DNA from: an uncultured Clostridia bacterium
GTDB taxonomy: Bacteria > Bacillota > Clostridia > Oscillospirales > Acutalibacteraceae
Assembly: GCA_944380795.1 (NCBI GenBank)
Contig: CALWIS010000010.1
Span: forward strand, 1-32,826
Direction: 5' to 3'
DNA: 32,826 nt
Shown here: positions 16,652 to 26,558 of the stretch, one piece after another
How positions within the stretch are numbered: the stretch's first letter is position 1
Layout: every line of letters starts with the position of its first letter
Translations under genes and position numbers: made by a program
The notes under the pieces: generated by a model
Seen by the model: only the letters and a program-made list of their open reading frames with translations
Databases searched by the model: none
What the model was told of the DNA's origin: nothing

Positions 16652-16872
16652 AGCTCGCGTGGACACAATTAAAAATTGGTACAGGCCTTCTCGCGACGTA
16701 AAAATTTTCGTCCACCTTTTATAAAAGGTGGCAGGAAATCCAAAAGGGCAGCGCCCTTTTGGCCGCTCTCCGCAGAGAGCGGAACCCTTTATGTTCTCAA
16801 AACGCAGGAAGGGGTGAGAAAACAGCCCAGTGGGCTGTTTTCGAGGGGAAACCCACGTCTGGGGTTTCCCTC
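16652..16872 (+). repeat. Dispersed multi-hairpin element, copy 3
   Basis: Boxes AGCTCGCGTGG and TCGCGACGTAAAA open the element, then H1 (16712-16731, CCACCTTTT/AAAAGGTGG), H2 (16740-16762, CCAAAAGGGC/GCCCTTTTGG), H3 (16763-16782, CCGCTCTC, loop CGCA, GAGAGCGG), H4 (16818-16842, 11-bp stem, loop AGT) and H5 (16845-16870). It lies between malL and its terminator but points against malL transcription. H1 differs from copy 1 by paired changes (CCACC/GGTGG against CCCCC/GGGGG). Confidence 0.8.
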
Positions 16873-16884
16873 GAAATTTTCTGC

Positions 16885-18522
16885 CTAGCCAAGTTCTTTA
16901 CTTTTCCGATACAAAATCTTTGCTTCCCACGGGCGCATGGGCTGCCCGCTTTCCTGCTTGGGATAGTTTGAAAGGAGCGTTTGGGCATCCTGCCAGCCTT
17001 CCGGCAGAGAAAACTCTGTTTCTTCCCCAAAGAAGTTGCATACTACCAGCACTTCTTCCCCTTGCCAGCTTCTGCGATACACAAACAGCCGGGGATGCTC
17101 TTCTTCCAACAGGGTGAAATCCCCGTGGACGAACACCGGGTACTCCTTGCGCAAAGCAATAAGCTTTTGATAATAACGGAACACGGAATCCGGGTCCGCC
17201 AAAGCGCTTTCCGCGTTGATCTCCTGATAATTGGGGTTCACCGGCAGCCAGGGCGTCCCCTCACTGAATCCGGCATTTTTCCCGCTGTTCCACTGCATGG
17301 GAGTGCGGGCATTGTCACGGCCCCGGGCATAAATGGACTCCATAATATCCTCGGGAGCATAGCCCTTTTCCAGCCGCTCCCGGTACATATTCAAAATCTC
17401 CACATCCCGGTATTCCTCAATGGGCAACCGGATATTGGTCATGCCCAATTCTTCTCCCTGGTAAACATAGGGGGTTCCCTGCATCCCGTGGAGCATGGTG
17501 CCCAAAAGCTTGGCGGACTGCACCCGGTATTTTCCCGGGTCGCCCCAACGGGAAACAGTGCGGGGCAGGTCGTGGTTATTGAGGAACAGGCTGTTCCAGC
17601 CGCAGCTGTGGAGGGCAGTCTGCCACTTGGCAAAACTCTTCTTCATCTTTACAAAGGGCAGGGGAATGGTATCCCATTTCTCCTCTTTCTGGTCCAGCAC
17701 CATCTGCTCAAACTGGAACACCATGGAAAGTTCGCTGCCGTCCGGCGCGCTGTAGAGCTTGGCCCGCTCCGTGTCTGCGCCCCAGGCTTCGCCCACGGTA
17801 ATCAAACATCCCTTTTGGAAGGTCTCGCGACTCAGTTCCCGCAAAAATTCATGGAGCCGTGGGCCGTTGTTGGTGATAAAGTTATCGGGCTCCTTGGCAA
17901 TCTGGTCGATAACATCCAGACGGAAGCCCTCTACCCCCTGCTCCATCCACCACAGAATCATATCATAAAGCTCCCGGCGCAAGGCAGGGTTCTCCCAGTT
18001 GAGGTCCGGCTGCTGGGGGGCAAACTGGTGGAAATAATACTGCCCCACCTCCGGCACCCACTCCCAAGCTGGGCCGCCGAACACCGATCTCATTTCGTTG
18101 GGGAAATTTCCGGGCACGCCGTCCCGCCACACATAATAATCATGGTAGGGATTATCCTTCCCTTTTTTGGCCTCCAGAAACCAGCGGTGCTGGTCGGAGC
18201 TATGATTCAGCACCAAATCCAGCATGATGCCGATGCCCCGTTTTTTTCCTTCTCGAATTAGGGTGCGCATATCCTCCAGAGTACCGAACATGGGGTCAAT
18301 GGCTCGGTAATCGGAAATATCATAGCCATTATCCACCTGGGGCGAAGCGAACACCGGGGAAAGCCAAATCACGTCAATCCCCAGTTCCTGCAAATAGTCC
18401 AGCCGGTGGATGATGCCCGGCAGGTCACCTATGCCATCCCCGTTGGTATCCTGAAAGCTTTTGGGATAGATCTGGTAGGCGACGGCGGATTTCCACCAAT
18501 CTTTTTGGGTTTTATCCAGCAT
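16885..18522 (-). CDS. malL: GH13 oligo-1,6-glucosidase / alpha-glucosidase
   Basis: This 545-residue cytoplasmic GH13 (subfamily 31-like) enzyme hydrolyses terminal alpha-glucosidic bonds of short oligosaccharides. The catalytic triad is D203 (GFRLDV), E245 (TVGEAWG) and D318 (LNNHD). The residue after the nucleophile is valine (V204); in this subfamily valine there goes with alpha-1,6 (isomaltose, panose) preference, while alanine or threonine goes with alpha-1,4. AAAGGAG before ATG 18522 sets the start; an upstream extension to 18591 is rejected. The gene follows malQ by 384 bases, with a terminator and a pair of direct repeats between, so it may have its own control. Length matches the family (about 550-560). 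Confidence 0.93.
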   Translation of the reverse strand: MLDKTQKDWWKSAVAYQIYPKSFQDTNGDGIGDLPGIIHRLDYLQELGIDVIWLSPVFASPQVDNGYDISDYRAIDPMFGTLEDMRTLIREGKKRGIGIMLDLVLNHSSDQHRWFLEAKKGKDNPYHDYYVWRDGVPGNFPNEMRSVFGGPAWEWVPEVGQYYFHQFAPQQPDLNWENPALRRELYDMILWWMEQGVEGFRLDVIDQIAKEPDNFITNNGPRLHEFLRELSRETFQKGCLITVGEAWGADTERAKLYSAPDGSELSMVFQFEQMVLDQKEEKWDTIPLPFVKMKKSFAKWQTALHSCGWNSLFLNNHDLPRTVSRWGDPGKYRVQSAKLLGTMLHGMQGTPYVYQGEELGMTNIRLPIEEYRDVEILNMYRERLEKGYAPEDIMESIYARGRDNARTPMQWNSGKNAGFSEGTPWLPVNPNYQEINAESALADPDSVFRYYQKLIALRKEYPVFVHGDFTLLEEEHPRLFVYRRSWQGEEVLVVCNFFGEETEFSLPEGWQDAQTLLSNYPKQESGQPMRPWEAKILYRKSKELG

Positions 18523-18548
18523 AAAAATTCTCCTTTCAACCAAACTTG

Positions 18549-18655
18549 ATAAAACAGGTAGTTTGTCCCTCCAGCGCCGCGAGAGCAACAAAACTGTTCC
18601 ACCAAAAAGCCTTTAGTCTTTAATCGAAATTCATTAAACAGGCAGTTTGTCCCTC
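18549..18655. repeat. Pair of 23-base direct repeats upstream of malL
   Basis: Copies at 18549-18571 and 18633-18655 match at 21 of 23 bases. On the minus strand each contains GAGGGACAAACT.CCTGTTT, with a small AAAC-N5-GTTT dyad. One copy lies in the malL leader. They may bind a regulator or mark ends of a repeat; no convincing promoter was found next to them. Confidence 0.6.
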
Positions 18656-18808
18656 AGGCCGGGACGGGCCCCTACTTTCTTCCCAGAAGAAAGTAGGCAA
18701 AGACTGGCAGGGGTGCCCCCTTGACCCCCGGCTTACTCCGTGCCCGCCAGAGTGAACGCTGCGCGTTCAATGGCGTGCAGGTTCACAGGTGCGGCGGGAT
18801 AGAAGTTT
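18650..18808. repeat. Second type of hairpin-rich intergenic repeat (single copy here)
   Basis: A perfect 11-bp stem CTACTTTCTTC/GAAGAAAGTAG (about 18673-18698) is followed by GCAAAGA, a CAGGGGTGCCCCCT stretch and a GAACGC-TGC-GCGTTC hairpin (about 18753-18768). No other copy occurs in the window. Similar CTACTTTCTT hairpins are remembered from other Clostridia genomes, without certainty. Short open frames across it are not supported as genes. Confidence 0.55.
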
Positions 18809-18864
18809 CAGCCAATTTCGACTTGCACAAAACTGAATGAACCGCTGTGCAAAATAAAATATAA

Positions 18865-18897
18865 GCAAAAAGGGGCACTCCTTTCGGCGCGCCCCCT
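18865..18897 (-). terminator. Terminator at the end of the malE-malQ operon
   Basis: On the minus strand GGGGGCGC and GTGCCCC arms pair with one wobble around a GCC-GAAA-GGA apex, then TTTTTGCTTATATTTT follows, ten bases after the malQ stop. Confidence 0.75.
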
Positions 18898-18906
18898 CCA
18901 TCATTT

Positions 18907-20370
18907 TTATTCTTCTTCCGCCCGATGCAGAATCAAGGGACGCAGGCGGCGCAGGCAAGCCTCTATCGAATCAAAACCGGTAAGCCGCCACTCCCAGTTG
19001 GGGGAGCCTACGGTACCGGGGGTGTTCATCCGGGCAGTATTGGAAAGCTCCATCACGTCCTGTGCCGGGAAGATCACATATTCCGACGGGGCCTGCAAGG
19101 CCAGCTGTATCAGCCGCTCCACTGCATTTCCCTGGGTGCAGCCCTGCTGCTTGAGCCAACGGCGCAGTTTGCGCTTGGCAGAAACACTCAGAGCATCATA
19201 CCAGCCCCGCAGGGTATCGTTATCATGGGTACCGGTATACAAAATCTGGTTCTCTTTGGAAGGTTCACGATCAAAGGCGCGCTTACTGCCGGTATCCAGG
19301 GTGAATTCCAGCACCTTCATGCCCTTCAGATGATAGTGATCCCGCAAAGTGAGCACCTCCGGGCGCAAATCGCCCAAATCTTCCGCCACCAGCTGCAAGC
19401 CGAGGATTTTCTCATACAAGGTATCCAGCACCGCATAGCCGGGGGCTTCAATCCAATCCCCTTCAATGGCCGTGGGGCAAGAGGAGGGAATCTTCCAGAA
19501 GGTATCAAAAGCCCGGAAATGGTCAATGCGGATGATGTCGAACAGCTTTTGGCTGTAGCCGATACGCTCTACCCAGAAGGCAAAGCCGTCTTTTTCCAGC
19601 TTATCCCAGTCATAAATAGGGTTGCCCCAGCGCTGACCGGTGGCACTGAAATAATCCGGCGGCACGCCGGCGATGTAGGTGGGGTATCCCTCGCTGTCCA
19701 GCAGGAAGTTGTCCCGTCCAGCCCAAACGTCTACGGAGTCGATGCCTACATAAAAGGGCACATCCCCCATAATCTGAATATTCTTGCTGTGAGCGTAATC
19801 CCGCACGGCATTCCACTGCCGCAAAAACTCATACTGCAAAAAGGCTTGATACCGGGCTTCCGCTTCCAGTTCCGGGGAAAGCTCTCCCCGATTTTCAGGC
19901 CAGTCCCGCTGCTCCTTGGGCCATTCCAGCCAGCAGCGGCTGGAATTTGCCTTTTTCATGGCGCGGAACACGCAGTATTCCTGCACCCAGTCCTGCTTTG
20001 CAAAAGCTTCAAATTCAGCGTTGGGGGTAAAGGCTGCGTAGGCCTTTTTCAGCCACGCTTCTTTATTGGCGCGCACGGCTTCATATTCCACCCGGGGGCT
20101 TTCATTTTCCTCGGTGGGAAGGGCTTCTGTCAGCAAGCCCTCTTTTGCCAACATTTCCAAGCTGATGTACAGCTCATCTCCCGCCCGGGAGGAATAGGGC
20201 TGGTAGGGGGAATTGCCGTAGCCGGTGGGATTCAGGGGCAAAATCTGCCAGATAGTAATACCGTTTTCGGCCAGAATATCGATCCAATCTATTGCCGGCT
20301 GCCCCAGATCCCCTACCCCGTAGGGGGTGGGGAGAGAGGAGACCGCCAGCAGGACGCCTGTTTGTTTCAT
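18907..20370 (-). CDS. malQ: 4-alpha-glucanotransferase (amylomaltase), GH77
   Basis: This 487-residue cytoplasmic enzyme moves maltosyl and longer alpha-1,4-glucan units between maltodextrins, releasing glucose and making chains long enough for phosphorylase. GH77 residues are in place: nucleophile D283 (RIDHFRAF), acid/base E330 (LVAEDLG) and transition-state stabiliser D383 (TGTHDNDT). The start ATG 20370 has AAGGAGG ahead of it; a ten-residue longer frame overlaps the end of glgP and is not used. It lies ten bases after glgP, typical of coupled translation, and is the last gene before the operon terminator. The N-terminus SSLPTPYGVGDLG is a family landmark. Confidence 0.97.
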   Translation of the reverse strand: MKQTGVLLAVSSLPTPYGVGDLGQPAIDWIDILAENGITIWQILPLNPTGYGNSPYQPYSSRAGDELYISLEMLAKEGLLTEALPTEENESPRVEYEAVRANKEAWLKKAYAAFTPNAEFEAFAKQDWVQEYCVFRAMKKANSSRCWLEWPKEQRDWPENRGELSPELEAEARYQAFLQYEFLRQWNAVRDYAHSKNIQIMGDVPFYVGIDSVDVWAGRDNFLLDSEGYPTYIAGVPPDYFSATGQRWGNPIYDWDKLEKDGFAFWVERIGYSQKLFDIIRIDHFRAFDTFWKIPSSCPTAIEGDWIEAPGYAVLDTLYEKILGLQLVAEDLGDLRPEVLTLRDHYHLKGMKVLEFTLDTGSKRAFDREPSKENQILYTGTHDNDTLRGWYDALSVSAKRKLRRWLKQQGCTQGNAVERLIQLALQAPSEYVIFPAQDVMELSNTARMNTPGTVGSPNWEWRLTGFDSIEACLRRLRPLILHRAEEE

Positions 20371-20380
20371 AGTGTCCTCC

Positions 20381-22642
20381 TTACAGATGCCAAATGTCAT
20401 CGTTGTATTCCTGGATGGTGCGGTCGGAGGAGAAGAACCCGGCCTTAGCGATGTTTACCAGGGATTTTTTCGCCCAGGCTTTCCGGTCCTCATAATCCGC
20501 CAGCATTTTTTCCTTGACTGCAATATACTCCTTGAGGTCCAGCAAAGTCATGAACCAGTCCTTGCCCACAATCTCTTTGTACAGACGGCACAGAGAATAC
20601 ACGTCGCCGATACGGATCATCTTCTTGTCGATGATGAAATCCACCAAATCGGCGATCTCCGGGTCGGAGTCGTAAATAGCGGCGGAGGAATATCCCTTGG
20701 TGTCGTACAGCTTAATAACCTCGTCGGAGCTCTTACCAAAGGTGTAGATATTGTCCTTTCCCACCAATTCGCCGATCTCCACGTTGGCGCCGTCCTGAGT
20801 TCCCAGGGTAATGGCGCCGTTGAGCATAAACTTCATGTTGCCGGTGCCGGAAGCTTCCTTAGAAGCCAGGCTGATCTGCTCCGAAATATCGCAGGCGGGA
20901 ATCACCTTGGCGGCCTTGGTCACGTTGTAGTTCTCAATCATCACCACCTTGAGCCAATCCCGCACGTCGGGGTCGTTGTCGATAATCTGGCTCAGGCACA
21001 TGATAAAGTGGATAATATCTTTGGCGATGGTATAGGCGGGAGCCGCTTTTGCGCCAAAAATCATGGTAATGGGGCGGGGCGGCAGATGTCCGGCCTTGAT
21101 CTGCTGATACTTATACACCGCATACAGGGCGTTCATCTGCTGGCGCTTGTACTCATGGAGGCGCTTGACCTGAATATCAAATACGGAATCGGTGTTGATC
21201 TCAATGCCCTGGGTATCCTTCAGGTACTTTGCCAACTCCTCCTTGTTCTCCTTCTTGATGTCCAGCAGCTTTTGGAGCACGGCTTCATCCTCGGCAAAGG
21301 GCAGCAGCTTTTCCAGTTCCATAGCATCGGTCTTAAAACCAGGGCCAATGAGGCTTTCCACATAGGATGCCAAAGAGGGGTTGCAGTGGAGGAGCCAGCG
21401 GCGGAAGGTGATGCCGTTGGTTTTGTTGTTGAACTTTTCGGGATACAGGTCATAGAAGGGACGCAGCTCGGATTCCTTCAAAATCTCGGTGTGCAGGGCA
21501 GCCACGCCGTTGACGCTGTAGCCAAAGTGGATGTCGATATGGGCCATATGCACCCGGTCGTTCTCGTCGATAATGGCCACCTTGGGATCATCGGAAATCT
21601 TCTTGGCCCGCTCATCCAATTCCTTGATGATGGGCATGATCTGGGGCGCAACCTTCTCCAAATAGGCGGCAGGCCACTTCTCCAGAGCCTCTGCCAAGAT
21701 GGTATGGTTGGTATAGGCGCAGGTCTGGCTCACTTCCTTAATAGCCTCGTCCATAGTAAGGCCTTCCTTAACCAGCAGGCGAATGAGCTCAGGGATAATC
21801 ATAGTGGGATGGGTATCGTTGATCTGTACTGCCACATACTCATGCAGGTGGGCAAGGTCGCCGCCCCGCTCCTTGGTTTCCTTCAAAATCAGCTGGGCCG
21901 TACTGCTCACCAAGAAGTACTGCTGGTATACCCGCAGCAGCAATCCTGCTTCATCGCTATCATCGGGATATAAGAACAGTGTCAGGTTCTCGGGAATATC
22001 GGTCTTATCAAAGGAGATGCCATCCTTGATAATGGATTCATCCACGCTGGGGGAATCAAACAGGTGCAGGGTATTGCGGTGACCGCGATAACCAGGCACG
22101 CAGATGTCGTACATCACGGAATCCATACTAAAATCGGCAAACTCCACGGTAAAGTGAACGCCGGTATCGGTGAGCCAGCTGTCGGGGGTGATCCAGGGAT
22201 TTTTCTCCTCACACTGATGGTTGTTTTCCAGCTTCTGGTAGAACAAGCCGTCATGATAATTGAGGCCCGCGCCGTCGCCGCACAGGTTCAGGCTGGCAAT
22301 GGAATCCAAAAAGCAGGCGGCCAAACGTCCCAAACCGCCGTTACCCAGGGAAGGCTCGTTTTCGGCTTCCTCAATCTCCGTCAGTTCATGACCATAGCGG
22401 TGGAGCAGTTCACGGGCTTCGTCGAACAGCCCTAGGTTGATGAGGTTGTTGGAGAGCAGCTTACCGATGAGGAATTCTGCGGAAACGTAATACAGCTTGC
22501 GCTTTCCTTCGTTCATGGGCATATCCGCCATTTTATCCTTGGTAAAGTACAGCAGGGCGATATAGATTTCCCGGCTATCCGCCGTCTCCAGTGTTTTATT
22601 GAATTTCTCTTTGAGAATTTTCTGCAATGCCTGTTCCATCAT
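20381..22642 (-). CDS. glgP: Glycogen/maltodextrin phosphorylase, GT35
   Basis: This 753-residue enzyme uses inorganic phosphate and pyridoxal phosphate to release glucose-1-phosphate from alpha-1,4-glucan ends. The cofactor lysine is K604 in [15 protein letters not shown], followed by the invariant [11 protein letters not shown]. The N-terminal [17 protein letters not shown] and the [15 protein letters not shown] segment are further signatures. It is shorter than the E. coli enzyme (about 800) but not truncated: both ends align with family landmarks. AGGAG precedes two consecutive ATG codons at 22642 and 22639. It sits between the debranching enzyme and malQ genes. Preference for glycogen or imported maltodextrin cannot be told apart; the operon favours maltodextrin. 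Confidence 0.97.
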   Translation of the reverse strand: MMEQALQKILKEKFNKTLETADSREIYIALLYFTKDKMADMPMNEGKRKLYYVSAEFLIGKLLSNNLINLGLFDEARELLHRYGHELTEIEEAENEPSLGNGGLGRLAACFLDSIASLNLCGDGAGLNYHDGLFYQKLENNHQCEEKNPWITPDSWLTDTGVHFTVEFADFSMDSVMYDICVPGYRGHRNTLHLFDSPSVDESIIKDGISFDKTDIPENLTLFLYPDDSDEAGLLLRVYQQYFLVSSTAQLILKETKERGGDLAHLHEYVAVQINDTHPTMIIPELIRLLVKEGLTMDEAIKEVSQTCAYTNHTILAEALEKWPAAYLEKVAPQIMPIIKELDERAKKISDDPKVAIIDENDRVHMAHIDIHFGYSVNGVAALHTEILKESELRPFYDLYPEKFNNKTNGITFRRWLLHCNPSLASYVESLIGPGFKTDAMELEKLLPFAEDEAVLQKLLDIKKENKEELAKYLKDTQGIEINTDSVFDIQVKRLHEYKRQQMNALYAVYKYQQIKAGHLPPRPITMIFGAKAAPAYTIAKDIIHFIMCLSQIIDNDPDVRDWLKVVMIENYNVTKAAKVIPACDISEQISLASKEASGTGNMKFMLNGAITLGTQDGANVEIGELVGKDNIYTFGKSSDEVIKLYDTKGYSSAAIYDSDPEIADLVDFIIDKKMIRIGDVYSLCRLYKEIVGKDWFMTLLDLKEYIAVKEKMLADYEDRKAWAKKSLVNIAKAGFFSSDRTIQEYNDDIWHL

Positions 22643-22654
22643 CGGTGTCTCCTC

Positions 22655-24604
22655 TCAAATATAAATATCATTTCGTTCCAGCTGTTCCGCCGCCCGCAGC
22701 ATCTCGCCCACGCTCCAGGCTTGGGCAAAGCAGCCTCGGGAAACCGTAGGGATTTCACCGTCATAGATCTCCGGCAGCTGTCCTGCACAGCCTTCCCGCA
22801 GCGCGGGAAGCAGAGCTTCCATCTGGCTTTTTACTTGGCGGGCTGCTTCGGCAGAATAACCGTGTACTTTTAAATAGGCCAGATAATAGGCTCCCAGCGG
22901 GAAGGGCCACACTGTTCCCTGATGGTATGCCAAGTCTCGTTCCTGCTGAGGCCCACCATAGGTGGGATGAAAATCCGGGTCACTGGGGTCCAGCGTACGC
23001 AGGCCCAGTGGGGTATAGAGAGATTTTCCCACTGCCTCTACCACCTGTTTTTCCTGTTCAGGTTCCAGCATGGTAAAGGGCATGGATACTGCCCAAATTT
23101 GGTTGCAGCGGAGCTGCTCCTCATCGGCCCCGCCGGAAAGCACGTCACGCAGGCAGTGCTTTTCCTCCCACCAGAATTTCTCTCGGAAGGAATTGCGGAT
23201 CTTATGGGAAAGCTCCCGATACGGAGTCCCGTCCCTACCCACTACAGAAGCCAGCGCATCCATCACACAGGCGGCGTTGTACCAGTAGGCGTTGATTTCC
23301 ACCGGTTTTCCATGGCGAGGGGTAGGAAGGTGGCCATCAATACACACATCCATCCAGGTAAGCTGCTCCAGTCCGGCTCCGGCGGAAATCAGTCCATCTT
23401 CCTCCATACGGATGTGGTACTGTGTACCTTTTCGATAGTTCTCCATGATCTTTTCCATGGTGGGATATGCCTGCCGGACAAAATCGCTGTCCCCGGTATA
23501 CCAGTGGTACAGATACACACAGTTGATAAAGAGCAGTGCCGCGTCCACTGTATTATACAGAGGTTCGCTCTTCCCTTCTGGGAAAAGGTTGGGCATCAGA
23601 CCGTCCCGCTCGTTTTCCATAAAGGTTTGCAGGATGCTTTTGGCTTCCTCGAATCGACCGGTAGAAAGAGTACAGCCGGGCAGGGCAATCATGGTATCCC
23701 GTCCCCAGTCGGCAAAAAAGGGATATCCGGCCAGAATGGTACTGCCGCCGGTGGAATCCCGGCGGGCAATAAAAGCATCCGCACTTTCTGCCAACTGACA
23801 GGCTAACTGACCCTTCAGACCACACCGGGTAACCAGTGCTCTCCGGCGCTGCTGTGCCTGATACAGGATTTTTTCACAGCACAAGGGGGACTCTTCTAGA
23901 GAAAACACCAATTCCAGCAGGCCGGTGTGCCCGGCGGGAACCTCTTTCTCCACTGAAAGTACTGCAGCCGCTTCTCCGGTTGAGCGCCGTCCATCACAGA
24001 TGTCATAGGAATAAAAGAGGGTTTCTTTTTTCAGAGGTTCCTCGGTCAGCAGACCATTGGTCACTAAACGAAGCCGAATCCCTGCTGCTTCCACGGTATC
24101 CCCCTGCACTAGAAATTTTATCTCCGGCGCAAGATCTTCCCCTTTGGGGGCAAACTGCATCCAAGGACGCACCCGCAGGGTACAAGGCTGGGAGGTGTGG
24201 TTACAGATCCGGTACTGCACGGCTACCGTATTTTCCCCGTGGACCATAGCCATCTGCTTTTCCACCTGTATCCCCTGCCAGTCAAAGCCCCATCGGGGAA
24301 GGCCATCTACTTCCATAAAGGAAAGATGTTTCCAGCCATTCTCCGGTGCTTCTTCCGCAAATTGCTGGGTGGAAAGGAATGTACTTTCTTCCCCGGCACA
24401 AAGGCTTTCCTGTAGCCGGTGCACCACATTCACCCGATAGTTAGGCGCTTTGGTACAAGCCATCAGAACTGCATGGTCGTTTCGAGAGGCTTCCCCGGCA
24501 ATAGTCATGGAGGAAAATCCGCCCAGACCGTTTGCCAGCAGCCAGCCGCTTTCCCGGCTCCGTTCTATACTGGAAAACTCCTGTTTGCCATAAAGAAATT
24601 TCAT
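22655..24604 (-). CDS. Amylo-alpha-1,6-glucosidase / glycogen debranching enzyme, GH133
   Basis: This 649-residue protein has an N-terminal debranching-enzyme domain (about 10-230, opening GWLLANGLGGFSSMTIAGEASR) and a C-terminal (alpha/alpha)6 barrel. The landmark FFADWGRDTMIALPG lies at about 293-307, followed by ILQTFMENERDGLMPNLFPEG and ending near the YHQGTVWPFPLGAYYLAY segment. Family members hydrolyse the alpha-1,6 link of the glucose stub left after phosphorylase and transferase action. It lies 12 bases upstream of glgP, its natural partner, and 20 bases after the pullulanase gene. No signal peptide is present, so the enzyme is cytoplasmic. The catalytic residues of this family were not assigned individually here. 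Confidence 0.94.
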   Translation of the reverse strand: MKFLYGKQEFSSIERSRESGWLLANGLGGFSSMTIAGEASRNDHAVLMACTKAPNYRVNVVHRLQESLCAGEESTFLSTQQFAEEAPENGWKHLSFMEVDGLPRWGFDWQGIQVEKQMAMVHGENTVAVQYRICNHTSQPCTLRVRPWMQFAPKGEDLAPEIKFLVQGDTVEAAGIRLRLVTNGLLTEEPLKKETLFYSYDICDGRRSTGEAAAVLSVEKEVPAGHTGLLELVFSLEESPLCCEKILYQAQQRRRALVTRCGLKGQLACQLAESADAFIARRDSTGGSTILAGYPFFADWGRDTMIALPGCTLSTGRFEEAKSILQTFMENERDGLMPNLFPEGKSEPLYNTVDAALLFINCVYLYHWYTGDSDFVRQAYPTMEKIMENYRKGTQYHIRMEEDGLISAGAGLEQLTWMDVCIDGHLPTPRHGKPVEINAYWYNAACVMDALASVVGRDGTPYRELSHKIRNSFREKFWWEEKHCLRDVLSGGADEEQLRCNQIWAVSMPFTMLEPEQEKQVVEAVGKSLYTPLGLRTLDPSDPDFHPTYGGPQQERDLAYHQGTVWPFPLGAYYLAYLKVHGYSAEAARQVKSQMEALLPALREGCAGQLPEIYDGEIPTVSRGCFAQAWSVGEMLRAAEQLERNDIYI

Positions 24605-24624
24605 AGAGACCCCCGTTTACTTGT

Positions 24625-26553
24625 TTATTTTCTGCCCAGGATCACTGCCGAGACCGGCCCGGCCTTTAGCTGTGATACCGGGTGTTCCTCCTGCCACAAA
24701 AAGCTGTTTTCACCATCTGCCAGCAAGAACCAACCATCTTCCAGCAAAACTTCCTGTGGGGTGTGAGTGGCATTATACACCAGCATAACCTGTCGGTAGC
24801 TTCCGCCTGTATTGTCCAGCAGAACCTGCACACAACCGGGGCGCAAAATCTCCTGTTGGAGAACCCGCTCCCAGGCGGTCCCCGATTTATCACATAGAGC
24901 AGGCAGTATTTTTCGCAAGGCAAAAAGTCCCCGATAATACTCTGCCAATCCCCGATTCTGCCACGCCCGCTCCCAATCCAAACGGTTCAGGGTAATAGGA
25001 GCGCAATAGGTGTTGGCTTCCCCCTCCTTGGTGCGCCCGAACTCCTCCCCAGAAAGGAGGAACAGCCGCCCCTGACAGGTAAAACAGATAGCCGCCGCCA
25101 ACCGATTGGCCCGAAGCACTTTTGGGGAAAACCTGTCATATTGCTTCTGCGGGTCTACCGTAAACACCAGCTTGTCCCATACTGTCATATCGTCATGGCA
25201 AGAAAGATAGTTAATAACCTGAGAGGGAGCGGCGGCCGAAAATCGGCGATGTTTTCCACACCAACCGGAAACGCTGTGGAAAATTTCATTTTCCTTGCGT
25301 CTTCCGCCGTTGACAAATCCTCGGGATGCGGCATTCATCACAGAGCCTTTGATCCCATCCCGCACACCGTCGCAAAACGCACCGATCTCCGGGTCCATGC
25401 CGGCAAGGTGCTTTTTATCCGCCGGCTGGAACCCCCGGGCCATGGAAGTCTCCCACGCGGTCCAGGGCTCGCCGTATACCAGTTTTTCCCCCCGGCCCCA
25501 CCGGGTGTCCAGCTCTTTCCGAATGGTCTCCATAAGCTGGGTATCCAATAGGCCCATCAGGTCAAACCGAAATCCGTCGATGTGGTATTCCTCTGTCCAA
25601 TACAGCACTGAGTCCAAAATATATTTAGCACACATGGAGCGCTCCGAGGCAATATCGTTGCCGCAGCCGGAACCGTCAGAAATCCTGCCGTCTGGGTATT
25701 GGCGGTAGTAATAACCGGGCACCGTACGCTCCAGCCAGGAATCCCGGTGGTAGGTATGGTTGTATACCACATCCATCACCACCCGGAAGCCGTTTTGATG
25801 CAGTGACTGCACCATCTCCTTAAACTCCCGGATACGCACCTCTCCCCGAGTGGGGTCGGTGGAATAAGAGCCTTCGGGAATATTGTAATTTAAAGGGTCA
25901 TACCCCCAGTTAAAGCTGCCCTCCGGGTTCTCCTCATCCACAGAGGCATAGTCGAACACCGGCATCAGCTGCACATGGGTAATGCCCAGCTGTTTCATCC
26001 ATCCAATTCCCGTGGGATGCACTCCGTCGTTGTGCAGCGTGGTGTCTGTACAAGAAAAGGCTTTATATTTACCTCTGGCCTTTTTGGGAAAGCCGCCGCT
26101 TTCCGCCCAAGAAAATTCCCGCACATGCACCTCATAGATAATGTCTTCCGACTGTTTTGCCGGAGGCTTGTCCATCTCCCAACCTTTGGGATTGGTACGG
26201 AAAAGATCGATGACCATGCTCCTGCTGCCGTTGAGACCGCAGGCCCGGGCATAGGGATCTGCCGTTTCCCGGGAGACCCCCTGGGCGGTGACTACATAAT
26301 CATAGTATACACCATCCAGATTCTGTGGAGAAGACCAAACCCACACCCCTTTTCCCTCTCGGGAAAGGGCAGTTTGGAAATAAGGGCTCACACCATGGCC
26401 TTTTTGATATAGACGAAGTTCCACAGATACGGCTGTGGGGGCCCACAGCCGGAAGGTGGTCCCTTCCGGGCTGCATACAGCCCCCAAAGCGCCGTCATAA
26501 TGATATTGTTTTGCAAACCGTTTGCTGTTGAATCGCTGCCGTAAATTCTCCAT
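24625..26553 (-). CDS. pulA: Type I pullulanase, GH13_14, with CBM48
   Basis: This 642-residue enzyme cleaves alpha-1,6 branches in pullulan and maltodextrin-type substrates. An N-terminal CBM48 (about 20-110, GTTFRLWAPTAVSVELRLY) precedes the GH13 barrel. The type I pullulanase signature is FNWGYDP (214-220). Catalytic residues are D331 (GFRFDLMG), E362 (LVYGEPW) and the H453-D454-D455 motif of region VII (SCHDDMTVWD). There is no signal peptide or anchor, so it acts inside the cell on imported branched dextrins. It starts five bases after the malG stop in the transport-degradation operon. Confidence 0.95.
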   Translation of the reverse strand: MENLRQRFNSKRFAKQYHYDGALGAVCSPEGTTFRLWAPTAVSVELRLYQKGHGVSPYFQTALSREGKGVWVWSSPQNLDGVYYDYVVTAQGVSRETADPYARACGLNGSRSMVIDLFRTNPKGWEMDKPPAKQSEDIIYEVHVREFSWAESGGFPKKARGKYKAFSCTDTTLHNDGVHPTGIGWMKQLGITHVQLMPVFDYASVDEENPEGSFNWGYDPLNYNIPEGSYSTDPTRGEVRIREFKEMVQSLHQNGFRVVMDVVYNHTYHRDSWLERTVPGYYYRQYPDGRISDGSGCGNDIASERSMCAKYILDSVLYWTEEYHIDGFRFDLMGLLDTQLMETIRKELDTRWGRGEKLVYGEPWTAWETSMARGFQPADKKHLAGMDPEIGAFCDGVRDGIKGSVMNAASRGFVNGGRRKENEIFHSVSGWCGKHRRFSAAAPSQVINYLSCHDDMTVWDKLVFTVDPQKQYDRFSPKVLRANRLAAAICFTCQGRLFLLSGEEFGRTKEGEANTYCAPITLNRLDWERAWQNRGLAEYYRGLFALRKILPALCDKSGTAWERVLQQEILRPGCVQVLLDNTGGSYRQVMLVYNATHTPQEVLLEDGWFLLADGENSFLWQEEHPVSQLKAGPVSAVILGRK

Positions 26554-26558
26554 CCTAA

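Noticed and set aside
18767-18958. A 63-codon frame in the malQ-malL gap
   Set aside because: It overlaps the malQ end, the terminator and the intergenic repeat and has no ribosome site.
18925-20448. A 507-codon open frame antisense to malQ
   Set aside because: It is a shadow of the GH77 gene with no supporting start signal.
20327-21973. A 548-codon open frame antisense to glgP
   Set aside because: It lies opposite a certain phosphorylase; composition (Leu/Val/His/Gly) and lack of motifs mark it as a shadow.
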